Part shown: positions 45,621 to 55,815 of the stretch, piece after piece
Layout of the letters: each line of letters opens with the position of its first letter
How positions within the stretch are numbered: the stretch's first letter is position 1
Assembly (NCBI RefSeq): GCF_028596125.1
Contig: NZ_CP117229.1
Span: 1,844,001 to 1,908,000, forward strand
Source: Listeria innocua
Lineage (GTDB): Bacteria > Bacillota > Bacilli > Lactobacillales > Listeriaceae
Direction of reading: 5' to 3'
DNA: 64,000 nucleotides
Notes under the pieces: model-generated
What the model saw: the letters and a program-made list of their open reading frames with translations, nothing else
Databases searched by the model: none
Told to the model about the DNA's origin: nothing
Translations under genes and position numbers: made by a program

Positions 45621-47900
45621 ATGACAAAAGCATGGGATGGTTTTAAAGGAACCGCATGGCAAGAAAACATTAGTGTAGGACAATTTGTTCAAGACAACTA
45701 CACTCCTTATGATGGCGATGAAAGCTTTTTAGAAAAGAGCACACCAAGAACAACTAAACTTAATGAAAAAATAAATAAACTTGTAGAAGAAATGGACGCA
45801 AAAGGTGGCGTTCTTGATATGGATAACGCAATCGTATCAAACGTTGCCTCTCACAAAGCTGGTTACGTGGACAAAGAAAATGAAGTAATCGTTGGTTTAC
45901 AAACAGACAAACCTTTCAAATTAGCATTTATGCCAAATGGTGGTCTTAGAACTGCAGAACAATGTTTAACAGACAATGGCTATTCTATCGACCAAGAATT
46001 ACATGACTTTTATGTAAAAAACCGTTCCACTGCAAATGATGGTATTTTTAGAGCATATACGGATGATATTAAACGTGCGCGTCACTCGCATATCGTTAGT
46101 GGTCTTCCCGATGCATACTCTCGCGGAAGAATCATCGGCTTATACCAAAAACCAGCACTTTACGGAGTGGATCGTTTAATCGCTGAAAAACAACAAGATT
46201 TGAAAAAAATCGCGATTTCTTCTGATGAAAATATTCGTCTACGTGAAGAAATCTGGTTACAAATCAAAGCACTTAAAGACTTAATCGTTTTAGGTAACGA
46301 ATATGGCTTAGAACTCGACCGTCCCGCTGAAAACGCAACCGAAGCTGTGCAATGGACTTACATGGGCTACCTTGCTTCAATCAAACAAGCAAACGGTGCT
46401 GCAAGCTCATTTGGTCGTATTCCGATTTTCCTTGATATTTACATCCAACGTGATTTAGAAAAAGGAATTATCACAGAATTCGATGCACAAGAATTAATCG
46501 AACAATTAACTTTAAAATTAAGAATGGTCCGTTTTGCAAGAACAGATGGTTACAACGAGCTTTACGCTTCCAACCCAACATTCGTAACAACTTCTATGGC
46601 TGGTATGGGGGCAGATGGTCGTCACCGCGTTACAAAAACAGATTATCGTTTCTTACACTGCTTAGATAACCTAGGAAACTCAGCAGAACCAAACTTAACT
46701 GTCCTATGGGATGCTCGTTTACCAGAAAGCTTTAAAGAATATTGTATGAAAATGAGTGTAAAACATTCCTCCATTCAATATGAAAATGATAAATTAATGC
46801 AAGAAGAAGGCTACGGCGATATGCAATGTATCAGCTGTTGTGTGAGCCCACTTAACCCAGAAGCAGACAAAGACAAAGGTGAAACTCATAACCTGCAATA
46901 TTTCGGAGCTCGTGTCAACGTACTAAAATGTCTTCTAGGCGCTATCAACGGTGGTAAAGATGATCTTCATAAAAACCAAGTATTCGACGTTGTAGAACCA
47001 ATTACAACAGAATACCTTGAATACGACGAAGTGCTAGATAAATTCGATAAATCAATGGACTGGTTAACAGACACTTATGTAGATGCAATGAACATCATTC
47101 ACTTTATGACAGACAAATACAACTACGAAAGCATGCAAATGGCCTTCCTACCATCAAAAGTAACTGCCAACATGGGATTCGGTATTTGTGGATTCGCGAA
47201 TGTAGTAGATAGCTTAAGTGCGATTAAATATGCCAAAGTAAAAACCATCCGCGATGAAGATGGCTTTGTATATGACTATGAAGTAGAAGGCGACTTCCCT
47301 CGTTACGGTGAAAATGATGACCGTGCCGATGACATTGCCGTAATGGTTCTAAAAATGTTCAAAGACAAATTAGACTCCCATAAACTTTACAAAGATAGTG
47401 AAGCAACTGTTTCTGTTTTAACAATCACTTCAAACGTTGCTTATTCTAAACAATGTGGTAACTCCCCAGTGCATAAAGGACCTGTATTCGATGAAAATGG
47501 TAAAATCATCAAAGAACCAGAATTCTTCAGCCCAGGAGCTAACCCTTCTAATAAAGCAAAAGGTGGTTTCTTAGATAACCTTGCTAGTCTATCTAAATTA
47601 CCATTCCACTATGCAAATGACGGAATTTCCTTAACTATCCAAGGAGCTCCAAAAATGTTCGGTAAAACAACCGAAGAACAACACCATAACCTTGTTGGTA
47701 TTCTTGATGGTTACTTTACAAAAGGTGGTCAACACATCAACTTAAACGTTCTTAACCACGACGAAGTAATCGAAAAAATCAAAGCTGGTATCCCAGTAAT
47801 CTTACGTATCAGCGGCTACTGCTTAAATACAAAAGATCTAAACGAAGAACAAAAAATGGAACTTTGCCAAAGAATGTTCCACGAAAAATTAATCGGTTAA
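45621..47900 (+). CDS. pflB: Pyruvate formate-lyase
   Basis: Glycyl-radical enzyme converting pyruvate and CoA to acetyl-CoA and formate under anaerobiosis; 759 residues. Catalytic cysteines Cys406-Cys407 lie in ISCCVSP, and the radical glycine is Gly732 in RISGYC near the C-terminus. The usual sequence is RVSGYAV, so Ile and Cys replace Val and Ala. The start is ATG 45621 behind GAAGGAGG; a short leader frame precedes it. No activating enzyme is in the window. L. monocytogenes has a second PFL with its activase elsewhere; EGD-e annotation calls this locus pflA. Confidence 0.95.
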   Translation: MTKAWDGFKGTAWQENISVGQFVQDNYTPYDGDESFLEKSTPRTTKLNEKINKLVEEMDAKGGVLDMDNAIVSNVASHKAGYVDKENEVIVGLQTDKPFKLAFMPNGGLRTAEQCLTDNGYSIDQELHDFYVKNRSTANDGIFRAYTDDIKRARHSHIVSGLPDAYSRGRIIGLYQKPALYGVDRLIAEKQQDLKKIAISSDENIRLREEIWLQIKALKDLIVLGNEYGLELDRPAENATEAVQWTYMGYLASIKQANGAASSFGRIPIFLDIYIQRDLEKGIITEFDAQELIEQLTLKLRMVRFARTDGYNELYASNPTFVTTSMAGMGADGRHRVTKTDYRFLHCLDNLGNSAEPNLTVLWDARLPESFKEYCMKMSVKHSSIQYENDKLMQEEGYGDMQCISCCVSPLNPEADKDKGETHNLQYFGARVNVLKCLLGAINGGKDDLHKNQVFDVVEPITTEYLEYDEVLDKFDKSMDWLTDTYVDAMNIIHFMTDKYNYESMQMAFLPSKVTANMGFGICGFANVVDSLSAIKYAKVKTIRDEDGFVYDYEVEGDFPRYGENDDRADDIAVMVLKMFKDKLDSHKLYKDSEATVSVLTITSNVAYSKQCGNSPVHKGPVFDENGKIIKEPEFFSPGANPSNKAKGGFLDNLASLSKLPFHYANDGISLTIQGAPKMFGKTTEEQHHNLVGILDGYFTKGGQHINLNVLNHDEVIEKIKAGIPVILRISGYCLNTKDLNEEQKMELCQRMFHEKLIG

Positions 47901-47903
47901 TAA

Positions 47904-47947
47904 TAAAAAGTACCAAGTCTGATTTTCCAAGACTTGGTACTTTTTTT
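47904..47947. terminator. Two-way terminator after pflB
   Basis: Arms AAAAAGTACCAAGTCT and AGACTTGGTACTTTTT, loop six to eight, T runs on both sides. It serves pflB and the convergent flavoprotein gene. Confidence 0.9.
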
Positions 47948-49211
47948 ATATGTTTGACACTTCCGCAGCATAAGCTCCAGCCGTGTGTCCAGTCACTAAT
48001 GCACACGTAATATTATAACCACCCGTGTATCCATTAATATCAAGTATTTCCCCGCAGAAAAACAACCCTTCCATCAATTTAGACTGCATCTCTTTTGGTT
48101 TGATTTCCTTCACAGAAACCCCGCCGCCTGTTACAAACGCCTTCTCAAAATCAAGCGTGCCATTCACTTCAAAAGTAAAATCTTTTAATAACTGAATAAA
48201 TTGCTCAATTTTTTTCGGGCTTACTTGTTTGTATTCAGCCGTCTCATCCAGTTCTACTTTTTCCAGTAAAAACAATAATAGTTTTTCTTGTAAAAGCGAA
48301 CTTAATGAATTTTTCAATGCTTTTTTCGGGTTTTCTTCTAGCAGCTTATAAACCTCTTTCGAAAGTTCCACAGCTGATACATTCGGGAACAAATCAAGAC
48401 GCATCTTCACCGTACCCGCGCCCGTTTTCTTTAGTTCACGAAGGACAAACATACTACATCTAAGTGCTGCTGGTCCAGATACGCCAAAATGGGTAAAAAT
48501 CATATCCATTTGATGCGTAATAATCGGCTTTCCTTTTGCATTTAAAACAGACAAAGATACATCCCGAAGTGACGTCCCTTGTAACACTTTTTGCTTAATA
48601 AAAGGCTCACTGGACGTAATCGGCACTTCTGTCGGATATAGCTCTGTAATCGTGTGTCCTGCTTTTTTCGCCCAAGCATAGCCATCTCCTGTCGAGCCCG
48701 TCCGAGGAACAGATTTACCACCCACTGCGACAATTACTGCGCTCGCTGAAATCTCTTGCCCGTCTTTTAGCGTCACACCTTTTACATGGCCATCCTCGTA
48801 ATCCACTTGCTTCACAGCGGTTTGCATGTAGATTTTCACGCCAAGCTTTTCCATCCGCTGAATCATCGCCTCAGCAACAGAACGCGCGCTGTTTGATACT
48901 GGAAACATTCTGCCGTGATCTTCTTCTTTTAGTGCCACACCAAGTCGTTCAAAAAAACGAATAATATCTTCATTGTCAAACGCATGAAACGCACTATATA
49001 AAAAGCGACCGTTACCCGGAATATGTTTAATGATTTCTTCTGCTGGTCGTCTGTTCGTTACATTACAACGTCCGCCACCAGACATAATTAATTTACGCCC
49101 TAACTTCGGTCCTTTTTCAATTAATAAAACTCGTTTGTTTTTCTCCGCTGCACTGATTGCTGCCATAAGTCCTGATGGTCCGCCACCAATGACAATTACA
49201 TCATAATCCAT
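47946..49211 (-). CDS. HI0933-family flavoprotein (BaiN/RdsA-like)
   Basis: A 421-residue FAD protein with N-terminal [19 protein letters not shown], the GGGRCNVTN signature of the HI0933 family, and [19 protein letters not shown] in the substrate region. The C-terminal [21 protein letters not shown] ends the FAD fold. Members were linked to reduction of double bonds or bile-acid dehydroxylation only on thin evidence; function here is unknown. It is convergent with pflB and shares the terminator. Confidence 0.84.
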   Translation of the reverse strand: MDYDVIVIGGGPSGLMAAISAAEKNKRVLLIEKGPKLGRKLIMSGGGRCNVTNRRPAEEIIKHIPGNGRFLYSAFHAFDNEDIIRFFERLGVALKEEDHGRMFPVSNSARSVAEAMIQRMEKLGVKIYMQTAVKQVDYEDGHVKGVTLKDGQEISASAVIVAVGGKSVPRTGSTGDGYAWAKKAGHTITELYPTEVPITSSEPFIKQKVLQGTSLRDVSLSVLNAKGKPIITHQMDMIFTHFGVSGPAALRCSMFVLRELKKTGAGTVKMRLDLFPNVSAVELSKEVYKLLEENPKKALKNSLSSLLQEKLLLFLLEKVELDETAEYKQVSPKKIEQFIQLLKDFTFEVNGTLDFEKAFVTGGGVSVKEIKPKEMQSKLMEGLFFCGEILDINGYTGGYNITCALVTGHTAGAYAAEVSNI

Positions 49212-49300
49212 TGTCCCGCTCCTTTACTTTATCCGAGTATAAGTATAGCAAGCATTCGGCTCAGTGCCAAGCTTTAAATTTTTTATGCAAAAAAGCATTC

Positions 49301-49328
49301 TTGACATTTAAAAAGTAAGCTGTAATAC
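49301..49328 (+). promoter_or_regulatory. Promoter of the SUKH gene
   Basis: Perfect TTGACA (49301-49306), 16-base spacer, TAATAC (49323-49328). The leader of about 35 bases ends in GAGGGGG before ATG 49372. Confidence 0.55.
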
Positions 49329-49371
49329 TTGTTTAAAGAATTGTACTCCAAATAATTAGAGGGGGCTATCT

Positions 49372-49941
49372 ATGTCCAGCGTCGTATGGGAAAAAATTTT
49401 ACAAGAAGTGGAAAAAGCACTCAATGATAGACCACTTTATATTAATCAACCAGCTAAAAATAACGATATTATCTTTTTAGAACAAGCATTAAATTGTCCT
49501 ATTCCCGATGCTTTCAAAGAATATCTTTTAACATTTAATGGTCAAACTAACTGGAATACCCAGCAATCTACTCCTTTGCTTGGGTTCAATTATTTCTTAT
49601 CCAGTGCTAATATAATAGAAGCTTGGAGTACTATGAACGTATTATTTGCTGAGGAAGAGCCAATTAAATGGGTTGCTGAAAACAAAATCAAACCACTTAT
49701 ATGGAGCAATAAATGGATTCCTTTTACAGATTTTGAAGCCCAACAAAAACTAATTCTTGATTTAGATCCGGGTAAGAACGGACAATTTGGACAAATTTTT
49801 TCTTATCATTCTGGGATGGATTATCAAGAAATAGTAGCAGATTCATTTGAAGAATTTTCACGGAGTATATTAAAAAAGCTACAAAAGAATGATTATACAA
49901 TAGATAATCATATTATACAGTTTAATAACTACTATATTTAA
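49372..49941 (+). CDS. SUKH/SMI1-KNR4 family protein, possible orphan immunity protein
   Basis: A 189-residue soluble protein with the SUKH core: LEQALNCPIPDAFKEYLLTFNGQT (about residues 35-58), a conserved Trp-rich strand, and PLIWSNKWIPFTDFE, LILDLDPGKNGQFGQIFSYHSG. SUKH-1 proteins are mostly immunity partners of polymorphic or contact-dependent toxins, though others have regulatory roles. No toxin or WXG100 gene lies beside it. Its own promoter and high A+T 3' end (for example the last 40 bases) set it apart from its neighbours and suggest recent arrival. Function unproven. Confidence 0.8.
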   Translation: MSSVVWEKILQEVEKALNDRPLYINQPAKNNDIIFLEQALNCPIPDAFKEYLLTFNGQTNWNTQQSTPLLGFNYFLSSANIIEAWSTMNVLFAEEEPIKWVAENKIKPLIWSNKWIPFTDFEAQQKLILDLDPGKNGQFGQIFSYHSGMDYQEIVADSFEEFSRSILKKLQKNDYTIDNHIIQFNNYYI

Positions 49942-49943
49942 AC

Positions 49944-49974
49944 AAAAAACCTGAGAAAAATCTCAGGTTTTTTC
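49944..49974. terminator. Two-way terminator
   Basis: Arms AAAACCTGAGA and TCTCAGGTTTT, A4 loop; T runs on each strand, between the SUKH gene and the zinc peptidase gene. Confidence 0.87.
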
Positions 49975-49977
49975 ATT

Positions 49978-50661
49978 CTAATTTCGATTCATATTGGTAA
50001 AAATGAGGAGTAATCTTAGAAGTTCAAGTACCGCAACAGCCATCGCAGCAACATAAGTCATCGCCGCAGCACTAAGGACTTTTTTCGCTTGTGGAAGTTC
50101 CGATGATGATACTAGTCCGCCACTTTCTAATTGAACAAGCGCACGTTTACTAGCGTCAAACTCAACAGGCAGGGTAATTAATTGGAAAAGCACCCCTACT
50201 GCCATCAAAATAATCCCTAATAACATAAAACTAGCTACATTTGCGAGCATCCCGATAATGAGGAACACCCAAGAAATATTCGAACTAAACATCGTTACAG
50301 GAACGAGTGCGGAACGAAAACGCATAAACGCATAGTCCTGTTGATCTTGAATCGCGTGTCCTACTTCATGAGCTGCAACTGCTGCCCCAGCGATAGAACG
50401 ACCGCGGAAATTAGCTTCAGAAAGAAACACGGCTTTTTTTCTAGGATCATAGTGGTCACTTAACATCCCTTTTGTTTCATGAACAGGAACGTTGGTTAAT
50501 CCATTTGTATCCAAAATATGACGTGCAACCTCGGCACCAGTTAAACCATTTGCCACACCAACTTTGGAATACTGGGCATAGGTAGTTTTAACTCGATACT
50601 GCGCCCAAAGAGGGATTGCTGCAACGATAATAAAATAAATAATATACTGACTAAACGACAT
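49978..50661 (-). CDS. YugP-like membrane zinc metallopeptidase
   Basis: A 227-residue integral membrane protein. N-terminal helix (IIYFIIVAAIPLWAQY), then the zinc motif HEVGH (about residues 93-97, AAHEVGHAIQDQ) followed by helices. It fits the neutral zinc metallopeptidase (DUF2248/YugP) family, probably facing the membrane or cytoplasm with an M48-like fold. Substrate unknown. The ATG follows GAGGAAGAT. It lies beside the ypjA-like gene rather than in the aro unit. Confidence 0.85.
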   Translation of the reverse strand: MSFSQYIIYFIIVAAIPLWAQYRVKTTYAQYSKVGVANGLTGAEVARHILDTNGLTNVPVHETKGMLSDHYDPRKKAVFLSEANFRGRSIAGAAVAAHEVGHAIQDQQDYAFMRFRSALVPVTMFSSNISWVFLIIGMLANVASFMLLGIILMAVGVLFQLITLPVEFDASKRALVQLESGGLVSSSELPQAKKVLSAAAMTYVAAMAVAVLELLRLLLIFTNMNRN

Positions 50662-50746
50662 CTAATCATCTTCCTCCTACTACAATTTTTCGGTAAATAT
50701 CCTTATCTCTTAGTATAGATGAACCCGTACTAAGACTCAACATCTT

Positions 50747-51343
50747 TCACTCATGATGAGGAAATTCTAATGAACGGTGACCTTTTTTTATCGTTTTATC
50801 ATATACAAGCCATAAAACCATAACCGTTAGCCAAAAAGTTGCATAACCGATTTCAGGTAAGTATTTTTCTAATCCCATATAAATCGGCATTTGGCCAAAT
50901 AAATAATCAATCACATCATTATGAAACACCCAAACAGCCGCTATCATAAAATGCCCTATACGGAAACGATAAAATGGTGCATATAAAATCCCTTCTAGCG
51001 CCATAAAACCATGCGTTAAAATTAGAACGACACCAGCCCAAACAATCGTCTTTTGCTCAAACATATAAAAAATATTCATGCCAATTGCCCATAAACCATA
51101 TTTTACTAAACAGACAAAAGCCAGTGCCTCCATTAGCGGCCAGTGCTTTTTGGCAAGAAAGGCTACTAAAGTTAGAGTGAAGAATAGAATCGCGGTTGGA
51201 CTATCTGGGACAAATAGCCAAAAACGCGGCTCTGTAATTTGTAATTGTGGTAAATACCATATGTATCCGTAAATCGCCCCTAGTAAATTACCGAAAAACA
51301 GCAATCGTAAAAAAGAGCGATTTGCAAGTAAACTATAAAACAA
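50747..51343 (-). CDS. YpjA-like membrane protein (DUF1405)
   Basis: Integral membrane protein of 198 residues with about six helices; FLLFFGNLLGAIYGYIWYLPQL and WVFHNDVIDYLFG are family text. In B. subtilis ypjA follows the qcr genes; here qcrABC are absent and it follows ypiB. No transport or catalytic motif visible. Function unknown. Confidence 0.82.
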   Translation of the reverse strand: MFYSLLANRSFLRLLFFGNLLGAIYGYIWYLPQLQITEPRFWLFVPDSPTAILFFTLTLVAFLAKKHWPLMEALAFVCLVKYGLWAIGMNIFYMFEQKTIVWAGVVLILTHGFMALEGILYAPFYRFRIGHFMIAAVWVFHNDVIDYLFGQMPIYMGLEKYLPEIGYATFWLTVMVLWLVYDKTIKKGHRSLEFPHHE

Positions 51344-51360
51344 ATGATTCCAACTCCTTA

Positions 51361-51424
51361 AAAAATCCTAGCATAGCAATAAAATGAAGCACTATTTCAC
51401 TCCATTTTATTACTAACTAGGATT
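51361..51424. terminator. Terminator after ypiB
   Basis: Long imperfect inverted repeat, arms ATCCTAG / CTAGGAT and AATAAAATG / CATTTTATT, then TTTTTT on the minus strand. Confidence 0.65.
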
Positions 51425-51430
51425 TATTTC

Positions 51431-51976
51431 TTATTCTTTTTCTGTATCCATTTGCTGTAAAATACGAACGAGCTTATGGAATGTCGCTTCATCACGAGTA
51501 TCAAGCGCTTCATCGATTTGTTGTAATAATTTTTCTCTTGAAAATTGGTGCACAGATTGATAAATAAGCGCATCCGCCATTTCTTTTTCCTCTTCAGCAA
51601 GCTTCACTGCCGCAAAAGGATTGTCTTCACGAACAAGGGCATATTCAGGTGAGGTCATTGCCTCTTCAAAATGAAGTTCGACATACAATTCCTCGTCCCA
51701 GTTTAGCCGAATATCATGAAAAGCTTTTTCTGGATCTGTTGTCATTATGTTACCTTTGAAAAATAGGAATGGTTCGGATTCAACCCCGTGAGCACTAAGC
51801 GAAAGCCCACGCGCACATCCTTCCAAATTATCAACAAAATGAACATATTTTACAATTTGATCATGGCCAGCAATATAATTTAAAACCCACATTGCTTCTC
51901 TAGTTTTCATCTGGTGTTTGTTTAAAAACCAGCGAATAAAATCTTTCTTCTCGTCTATTGAAATGGATGCCTTCAT
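51431..51976 (-). CDS. YpiB-family protein (UPF0302)
   Basis: A 181-residue soluble protein, similar to B. subtilis Ypi[42 protein letters not shown]-type text near the N-terminus. It lies 31 bases after the YpiA-like TPR gene and is last in the aro unit before a terminator. No catalytic motif visible; function unknown. Confidence 0.85.
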   Translation of the reverse strand: MKASISIDEKKDFIRWFLNKHQMKTREAMWVLNYIAGHDQIVKYVHFVDNLEGCARGLSLSAHGVESEPFLFFKGNIMTTDPEKAFHDIRLNWDEELYVELHFEEAMTSPEYALVREDNPFAAVKLAEEEKEMADALIYQSVHQFSREKLLQQIDEALDTRDEATFHKLVRILQQMDTEKE

Positions 51977-52007
51977 CTTTCCTCAGTCCCTTCCTTCATT
52001 CTTTTGA

Positions 52008-53261
52008 TCAATCAAGTAAAGATAAAATCTCAGTATCTTCTGGTTCAAGTTCTAAATAGCTACGCAAAACTTCTTGTGATTTCGCGTGTTCGCCTTCTTC
52101 TCTTAAAAATAAACCATATTCCTTTAAGAACGTAGGATTATTTGTAAAGTGTGGATAAGCGAGTTCATAATTTGCTTTTGCTTTATTATATTGTTCTGTT
52201 TCCTGATATGCAACACTTACGTCCCAGAAAATTTGTGGTTCAGAAATAACTTCTTCCCCGAGCCCTTCTACTAATTCAATGACACCTTCGTAGTTTTCTT
52301 TCGCAAGTAATAATTTGTTCAGTTGCATGATTGCTTCAGAGAACTCTTCATCAAGCACAATCGCTTGACGATAAAACTCTTCTGCTTCTTCCGGCAAACG
52401 AAGCGTAACAGCGAGTTTCCCTGCTTCTAGGAACATTTCTTTGTTGAATTCATCTTGCGTTAAACCATCCCTAAGTACTGCAATGGCTTTTTCTGGTTCA
52501 CCATTTTCTTCGTAGCTTTTTGCTAAATAGGAATATAACGTTGTGTACGATGGATCATGTTCGCGCAAATGTTCCAAGGCGTGAATTGCTTTCGTGTAAT
52601 CTTTTGCCTGATAAGCCGTTAATCCCATTCCAAAAAGTGTATCCACCGATTCTTTGTCTTCTAGGGCACGTTCATAGTAGGGTAGCGCTTCTTCAAATGC
52701 TCCGCTAGCTGCAAAAGCTTCGGCAATACGTTCATATACAGACACGGCGCCATTTGAGATAATCGTTAACCCTGCTTCTACAGCGGTTTGATAAGACTGT
52801 ACAGCAGAAGCAAATCGGGCTTGTGATAAATAATATTCCCCTAAAGCAAAATCAATAATCGGCTCATTTGGCGCCATCTGTTTAGCTTCAAGTAATTTTC
52901 GTTCACTAACTTCAAACAAGCCTTGCATTTGATACAAATCAGCTAACACAAGTAAACTTTCAATGTAGGCTTCATCTTCTTTGTTTACTTTTTCTAAATA
53001 ATCTTGCGCAGCATCCATATCGTCTTTTTCAAGTGCTACTTCGGCGGCACGGACAAGTAATTCGCCCTCATCTTTATATTTTGCTAACAGAAGTTCGTAT
53101 AAATCTTCTGTTTCATCTAAAAATCCAAGTGCGAACAACTCTTCTGCTAAATAATATTGTTCCTCATCAGTCCCCGCTTGCACTACTTCATCAAAGTATT
53201 TCTTCGCAAGCGCCATATCTTCATGCTCTAACGCATGTAACATTTTATTAGCTAATTCCAT
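52008..53261 (-). CDS. Tetratricopeptide-repeat protein (YpiA-like)
   Basis: A 417-residue soluble protein made of TPR helical pairs; for example LYELLLAKYKDEGELLVRAAEVAL, AYESLLV-type repeats and LPYYERALEDKESVDTLFGMGLTAYQAKDY near residues 225-255. Residues are acidic. The open frame extends to 53372, but ATG 53261 (MELANKMLHALEHED) is right behind GAAGGTG. TPRs mediate protein contacts; B. subtilis YpiA has the same position next to aroA, and its partner is unknown. Confidence 0.88.
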   Translation of the reverse strand: MELANKMLHALEHEDMALAKKYFDEVVQAGTDEEQYYLAEELFALGFLDETEDLYELLLAKYKDEGELLVRAAEVALEKDDMDAAQDYLEKVNKEDEAYIESLLVLADLYQMQGLFEVSERKLLEAKQMAPNEPIIDFALGEYYLSQARFASAVQSYQTAVEAGLTIISNGAVSVYERIAEAFAASGAFEEALPYYERALEDKESVDTLFGMGLTAYQAKDYTKAIHALEHLREHDPSYTTLYSYLAKSYEENGEPEKAIAVLRDGLTQDEFNKEMFLEAGKLAVTLRLPEEAEEFYRQAIVLDEEFSEAIMQLNKLLLAKENYEGVIELVEGLGEEVISEPQIFWDVSVAYQETEQYNKAKANYELAYPHFTNNPTFLKEYGLFLREEGEHAKSQEVLRSYLELEPEDTEILSLLD

Positions 53262-53344
53262 TTCTGCACCTTCTTTAATTATAAGTCGTTTTTCTATTAT
53301 ACCATTACTTCCCTCATAAGAAAAAGTGATTGCCTCTCTTAAAT

Positions 53345-53385
53345 AAAATACCAGCGCCGATGTATTTAGCACACAGCACTGGTAG
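53345..53385 (-). terminator. Terminator/attenuator after aroA
   Basis: Arms TACCAGTGC and GCGCTGGTA with a 17-base loop and TTTTATTT tail on the minus strand. It partly separates aroA from ypiA. Confidence 0.7.
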
Positions 53386-53391
53386 TCATTA

Positions 53392-54678
53392 TTATTTTAA
53401 AAGGGAGCGAATGTCTTCAAAAAATGTTGGGTAAGAAACGGATACTGCTTCTGCTCGGTCTAACTCAACGTCACCATCTTCTACAAGAAGTGCCGCGATT
53501 TGAAGCATCATACCGATTCGGTGATCTCCGTAACTTGTCACGTTTGCCGCATGAAGTGGAGTTTTACCGCGAATAATTAACCCGTCTTCAGTTGGTGTAA
53601 TGTCCGCGCCCATTTTGTTTAATTCGTTAGCAACTGCGTCAATTCGGTTCGTTTCTTTTACTTTTAATTCTGCAGCATCTTTAATAATCGTTGTTCCTTC
53701 TGCTTGTGTTGCCAAAAGAGCGATAACAGGAATTTCGTCAATTAGACGAGGAATAATATCGCCACCAATTTCGGTTCCTTTTAACTCGCTAGATTTTACA
53801 ACAACTGTACCCGCTAATTTACCGGTACTTCTGCTAGAATCTTTTACAACCAAACTACCACCCATTTGTTCTACAACGTCAAAAATTCCTGTTCTTGTCG
53901 GATTTAAGCCAACATGTGTTAGTTCAATTTCACTGTCTGGCGTGATTAAGCCTGCTACGATAAAGAAAGCAGCGGAGGAAACATCGCCTGGAACAGTCAT
54001 TTCTTGTCCAATGAATTTTTGGCCGCCTTTGACACGAATCGTTAAACCGTCCATTTCAATTTCACCGCCAAATTGACGAATCATGTGTTCCGTATGGTCA
54101 CGCGTTTTTTCTTTTTCATGGATAATCGTTTCACCTTCTGCTTGTAACGCTGCAAAAATAATCGCACTTTTTACTTGTGCACTCGCAACTGGCATGTGGT
54201 ATTCCATTCGTTTTAATGATTGGTTACCGATAATAGAAATCGGCGCAAACTCAGAACCATCTTTACCATGCATTTTTGCGCCCATTTCTTGCAGTGGAAG
54301 CATAACGCGATTCATCGGACGTTTGGCAATGGATTCATCGCCTAAAATAACAGTATCAAAATCTCGTCCTGCTAAAATTCCCATCATTAAGCGAATGGTT
54401 GTCCCGGAGTTACCAATATCAAGTGGACCCTCTGCTTGTTTTAACCCATCAAAGCCAGTACCATGGACAATAATTTCTTCATCGGTTTCTTCAATTTTTA
54501 CGCCCAATGCTTTAAATGCCTTAATCGTCCCTAGGCAATCATCTGCACGTAAGAAATGACGAATGACCGTTTTTCCTTCTGCAATTGCCCCAAACATAAT
54601 GCTGCGATGAGACATTGATTTATCGCCAGGGACTGTGATTTCGCCAACCAGTCCTTGTTTATTTGTAATTAATTTCAT
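53392..54678 (-). CDS. aroA: 3-phosphoshikimate 1-carboxyvinyltransferase (EPSP synthase)
   Basis: Penultimate step of chorismate synthesis. 428 residues, two-domain inside-out barrel. [16 protein letters not shown] holds the shikimate-3-phosphate site, [15 protein letters not shown] the PEP loop and [15 protein letters not shown] a catalytic Asp. The PEP loop reads GNSGTT with Gly and Ser rather than the Gly-Asn-Ala-Gly-Thr of E. coli, as in class II enzymes. The frame is open to 54759, but ATG 54678 lies behind AGGAG. In Listeria and Bacillus it is named aroE. It follows tyrA by 13 bases. Confidence 0.96.
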   Translation of the reverse strand: MKLITNKQGLVGEITVPGDKSMSHRSIMFGAIAEGKTVIRHFLRADDCLGTIKAFKALGVKIEETDEEIIVHGTGFDGLKQAEGPLDIGNSGTTIRLMMGILAGRDFDTVILGDESIAKRPMNRVMLPLQEMGAKMHGKDGSEFAPISIIGNQSLKRMEYHMPVASAQVKSAIIFAALQAEGETIIHEKEKTRDHTEHMIRQFGGEIEMDGLTIRVKGGQKFIGQEMTVPGDVSSAAFFIVAGLITPDSEIELTHVGLNPTRTGIFDVVEQMGGSLVVKDSSRSTGKLAGTVVVKSSELKGTEIGGDIIPRLIDEIPVIALLATQAEGTTIIKDAAELKVKETNRIDAVANELNKMGADITPTEDGLIIRGKTPLHAANVTSYGDHRIGMMLQIAALLVEDGDVELDRAEAVSVSYPTFFEDIRSLLK

Positions 54679-54691
54679 CGTCATTTCTCTC

Positions 54692-55795
54692 CTATTCGTA
54701 GTGGCATGTATAGTTACTTCTAGTTTCAATGCAACGTTTCGCCCGGTCCCTGTCTTCATCTGTTTGGAAAGTAATTTGTAACACCCCGAAAATATCTTCG
54801 CGTGTTTCCAAAATCTTGATGTTCGTTAAACTAATTTCTTCTTCGCCTAAATATCTAGTTACCTCAGAGATAACACCTGGATAGTCAGGTACATCAACAA
54901 ACAAATCGTAAAAAGACGGAATTGCTCCACCTTGATGGACAGGCAGAGAATCTCGAAATTCTTTTGCACCATCGAAAAAGGCATAAATCGAATTTGCATC
55001 TTCACTCTCAAGCATTCTAAGCGCTTGATTCATACTATCGCGCCAAATGGTCAGTTGCTTCGTTAATGTTTTTTGATTACTAATAGAAATGTCCGTCCAC
55101 ATTCTTGGATCCGAGGAAGCGACTCGTGTTATATCACGAAAGCCTCCCGCAGCTAATCGGAATGCAGCAGGATGTTCCTCAGTAAAACTTTGCGTCTGAT
55201 TGACTAAAGCTGCCGCTACGATATGTGGCAAGTGGCTTAACATACCTGTAATTTCATCATGCTCATTTGGTGATAACACTAAGAATTTAGCATTCGTACC
55301 AGACAGCCACGTTTTGAGTTCAGCCACTTTGTCTTCTGCTACATCTTTCGTTGGTGTTAACAAATAATAGGCATTTTCAAACAACAGTTCTTTAGCAGCA
55401 CGGACGCCACTTTTATGCGAACCAGCCATTGGATGACCGCCGATAAAAGTAATACCACTTTCTCTTAGCGCCGTGGATGCTTCCATAATTGTTCCTTTTG
55501 TACTTCCTGTATCAGTAACAATCACGTTTTTCTTTAAACGCAGCCCAGGCAAGCGTGTCAATAACTGCTCTGTTTCTTTTACTGGACAACAAAAAATAAG
55601 TAAATCTGCTTTTGGTCCATCTATTAAAATACTTTCGCCAATTTCATCAATGACTCCTAGAGACTTTCCAACTTCTAAGGAATGATAGGAAACGTCAATT
55701 CCGATGATATGTGCTTCTGGGTGTTTGGCTTTAATCGCAAGGGCAATAGAACCGCCAATTAACCCAAGCCCCACAATAACTACCGTCCCTTTCAT
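54692..55795 (-). CDS. tyrA: Prephenate dehydrogenase with ACT domain
   Basis: Oxidises prephenate to hydroxyphenylpyruvate, the tyrosine branch. N-terminal NAD site [18 protein letters not shown]; catalytic [11 protein letters not shown] (about residues 121-131). The last 75 residues form an ACT domain ([35 protein letters not shown]) that senses tyrosine for feedback. 367 residues. Between hisC (20 bases upstream) and aroA in the supra-operon. Confidence 0.96.
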   Translation of the reverse strand: MKGTVVIVGLGLIGGSIALAIKAKHPEAHIIGIDVSYHSLEVGKSLGVIDEIGESILIDGPKADLLIFCCPVKETEQLLTRLPGLRLKKNVIVTDTGSTKGTIMEASTALRESGITFIGGHPMAGSHKSGVRAAKELLFENAYYLLTPTKDVAEDKVAELKTWLSGTNAKFLVLSPNEHDEITGMLSHLPHIVAAALVNQTQSFTEEHPAAFRLAAGGFRDITRVASSDPRMWTDISISNQKTLTKQLTIWRDSMNQALRMLESEDANSIYAFFDGAKEFRDSLPVHQGGAIPSFYDLFVDVPDYPGVISEVTRYLGEEEISLTNIKILETREDIFGVLQITFQTDEDRDRAKRCIETRSNYTCHYE

Positions 55796-55815
55796 TCAAA
55801 AACGCCTCCAAACAC

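Noticed and set aside
53600-54559. Two long plus-strand frames opposite aroA
   Set aside because: They are shadows of a highly conserved gene and have no ribosome binding site.
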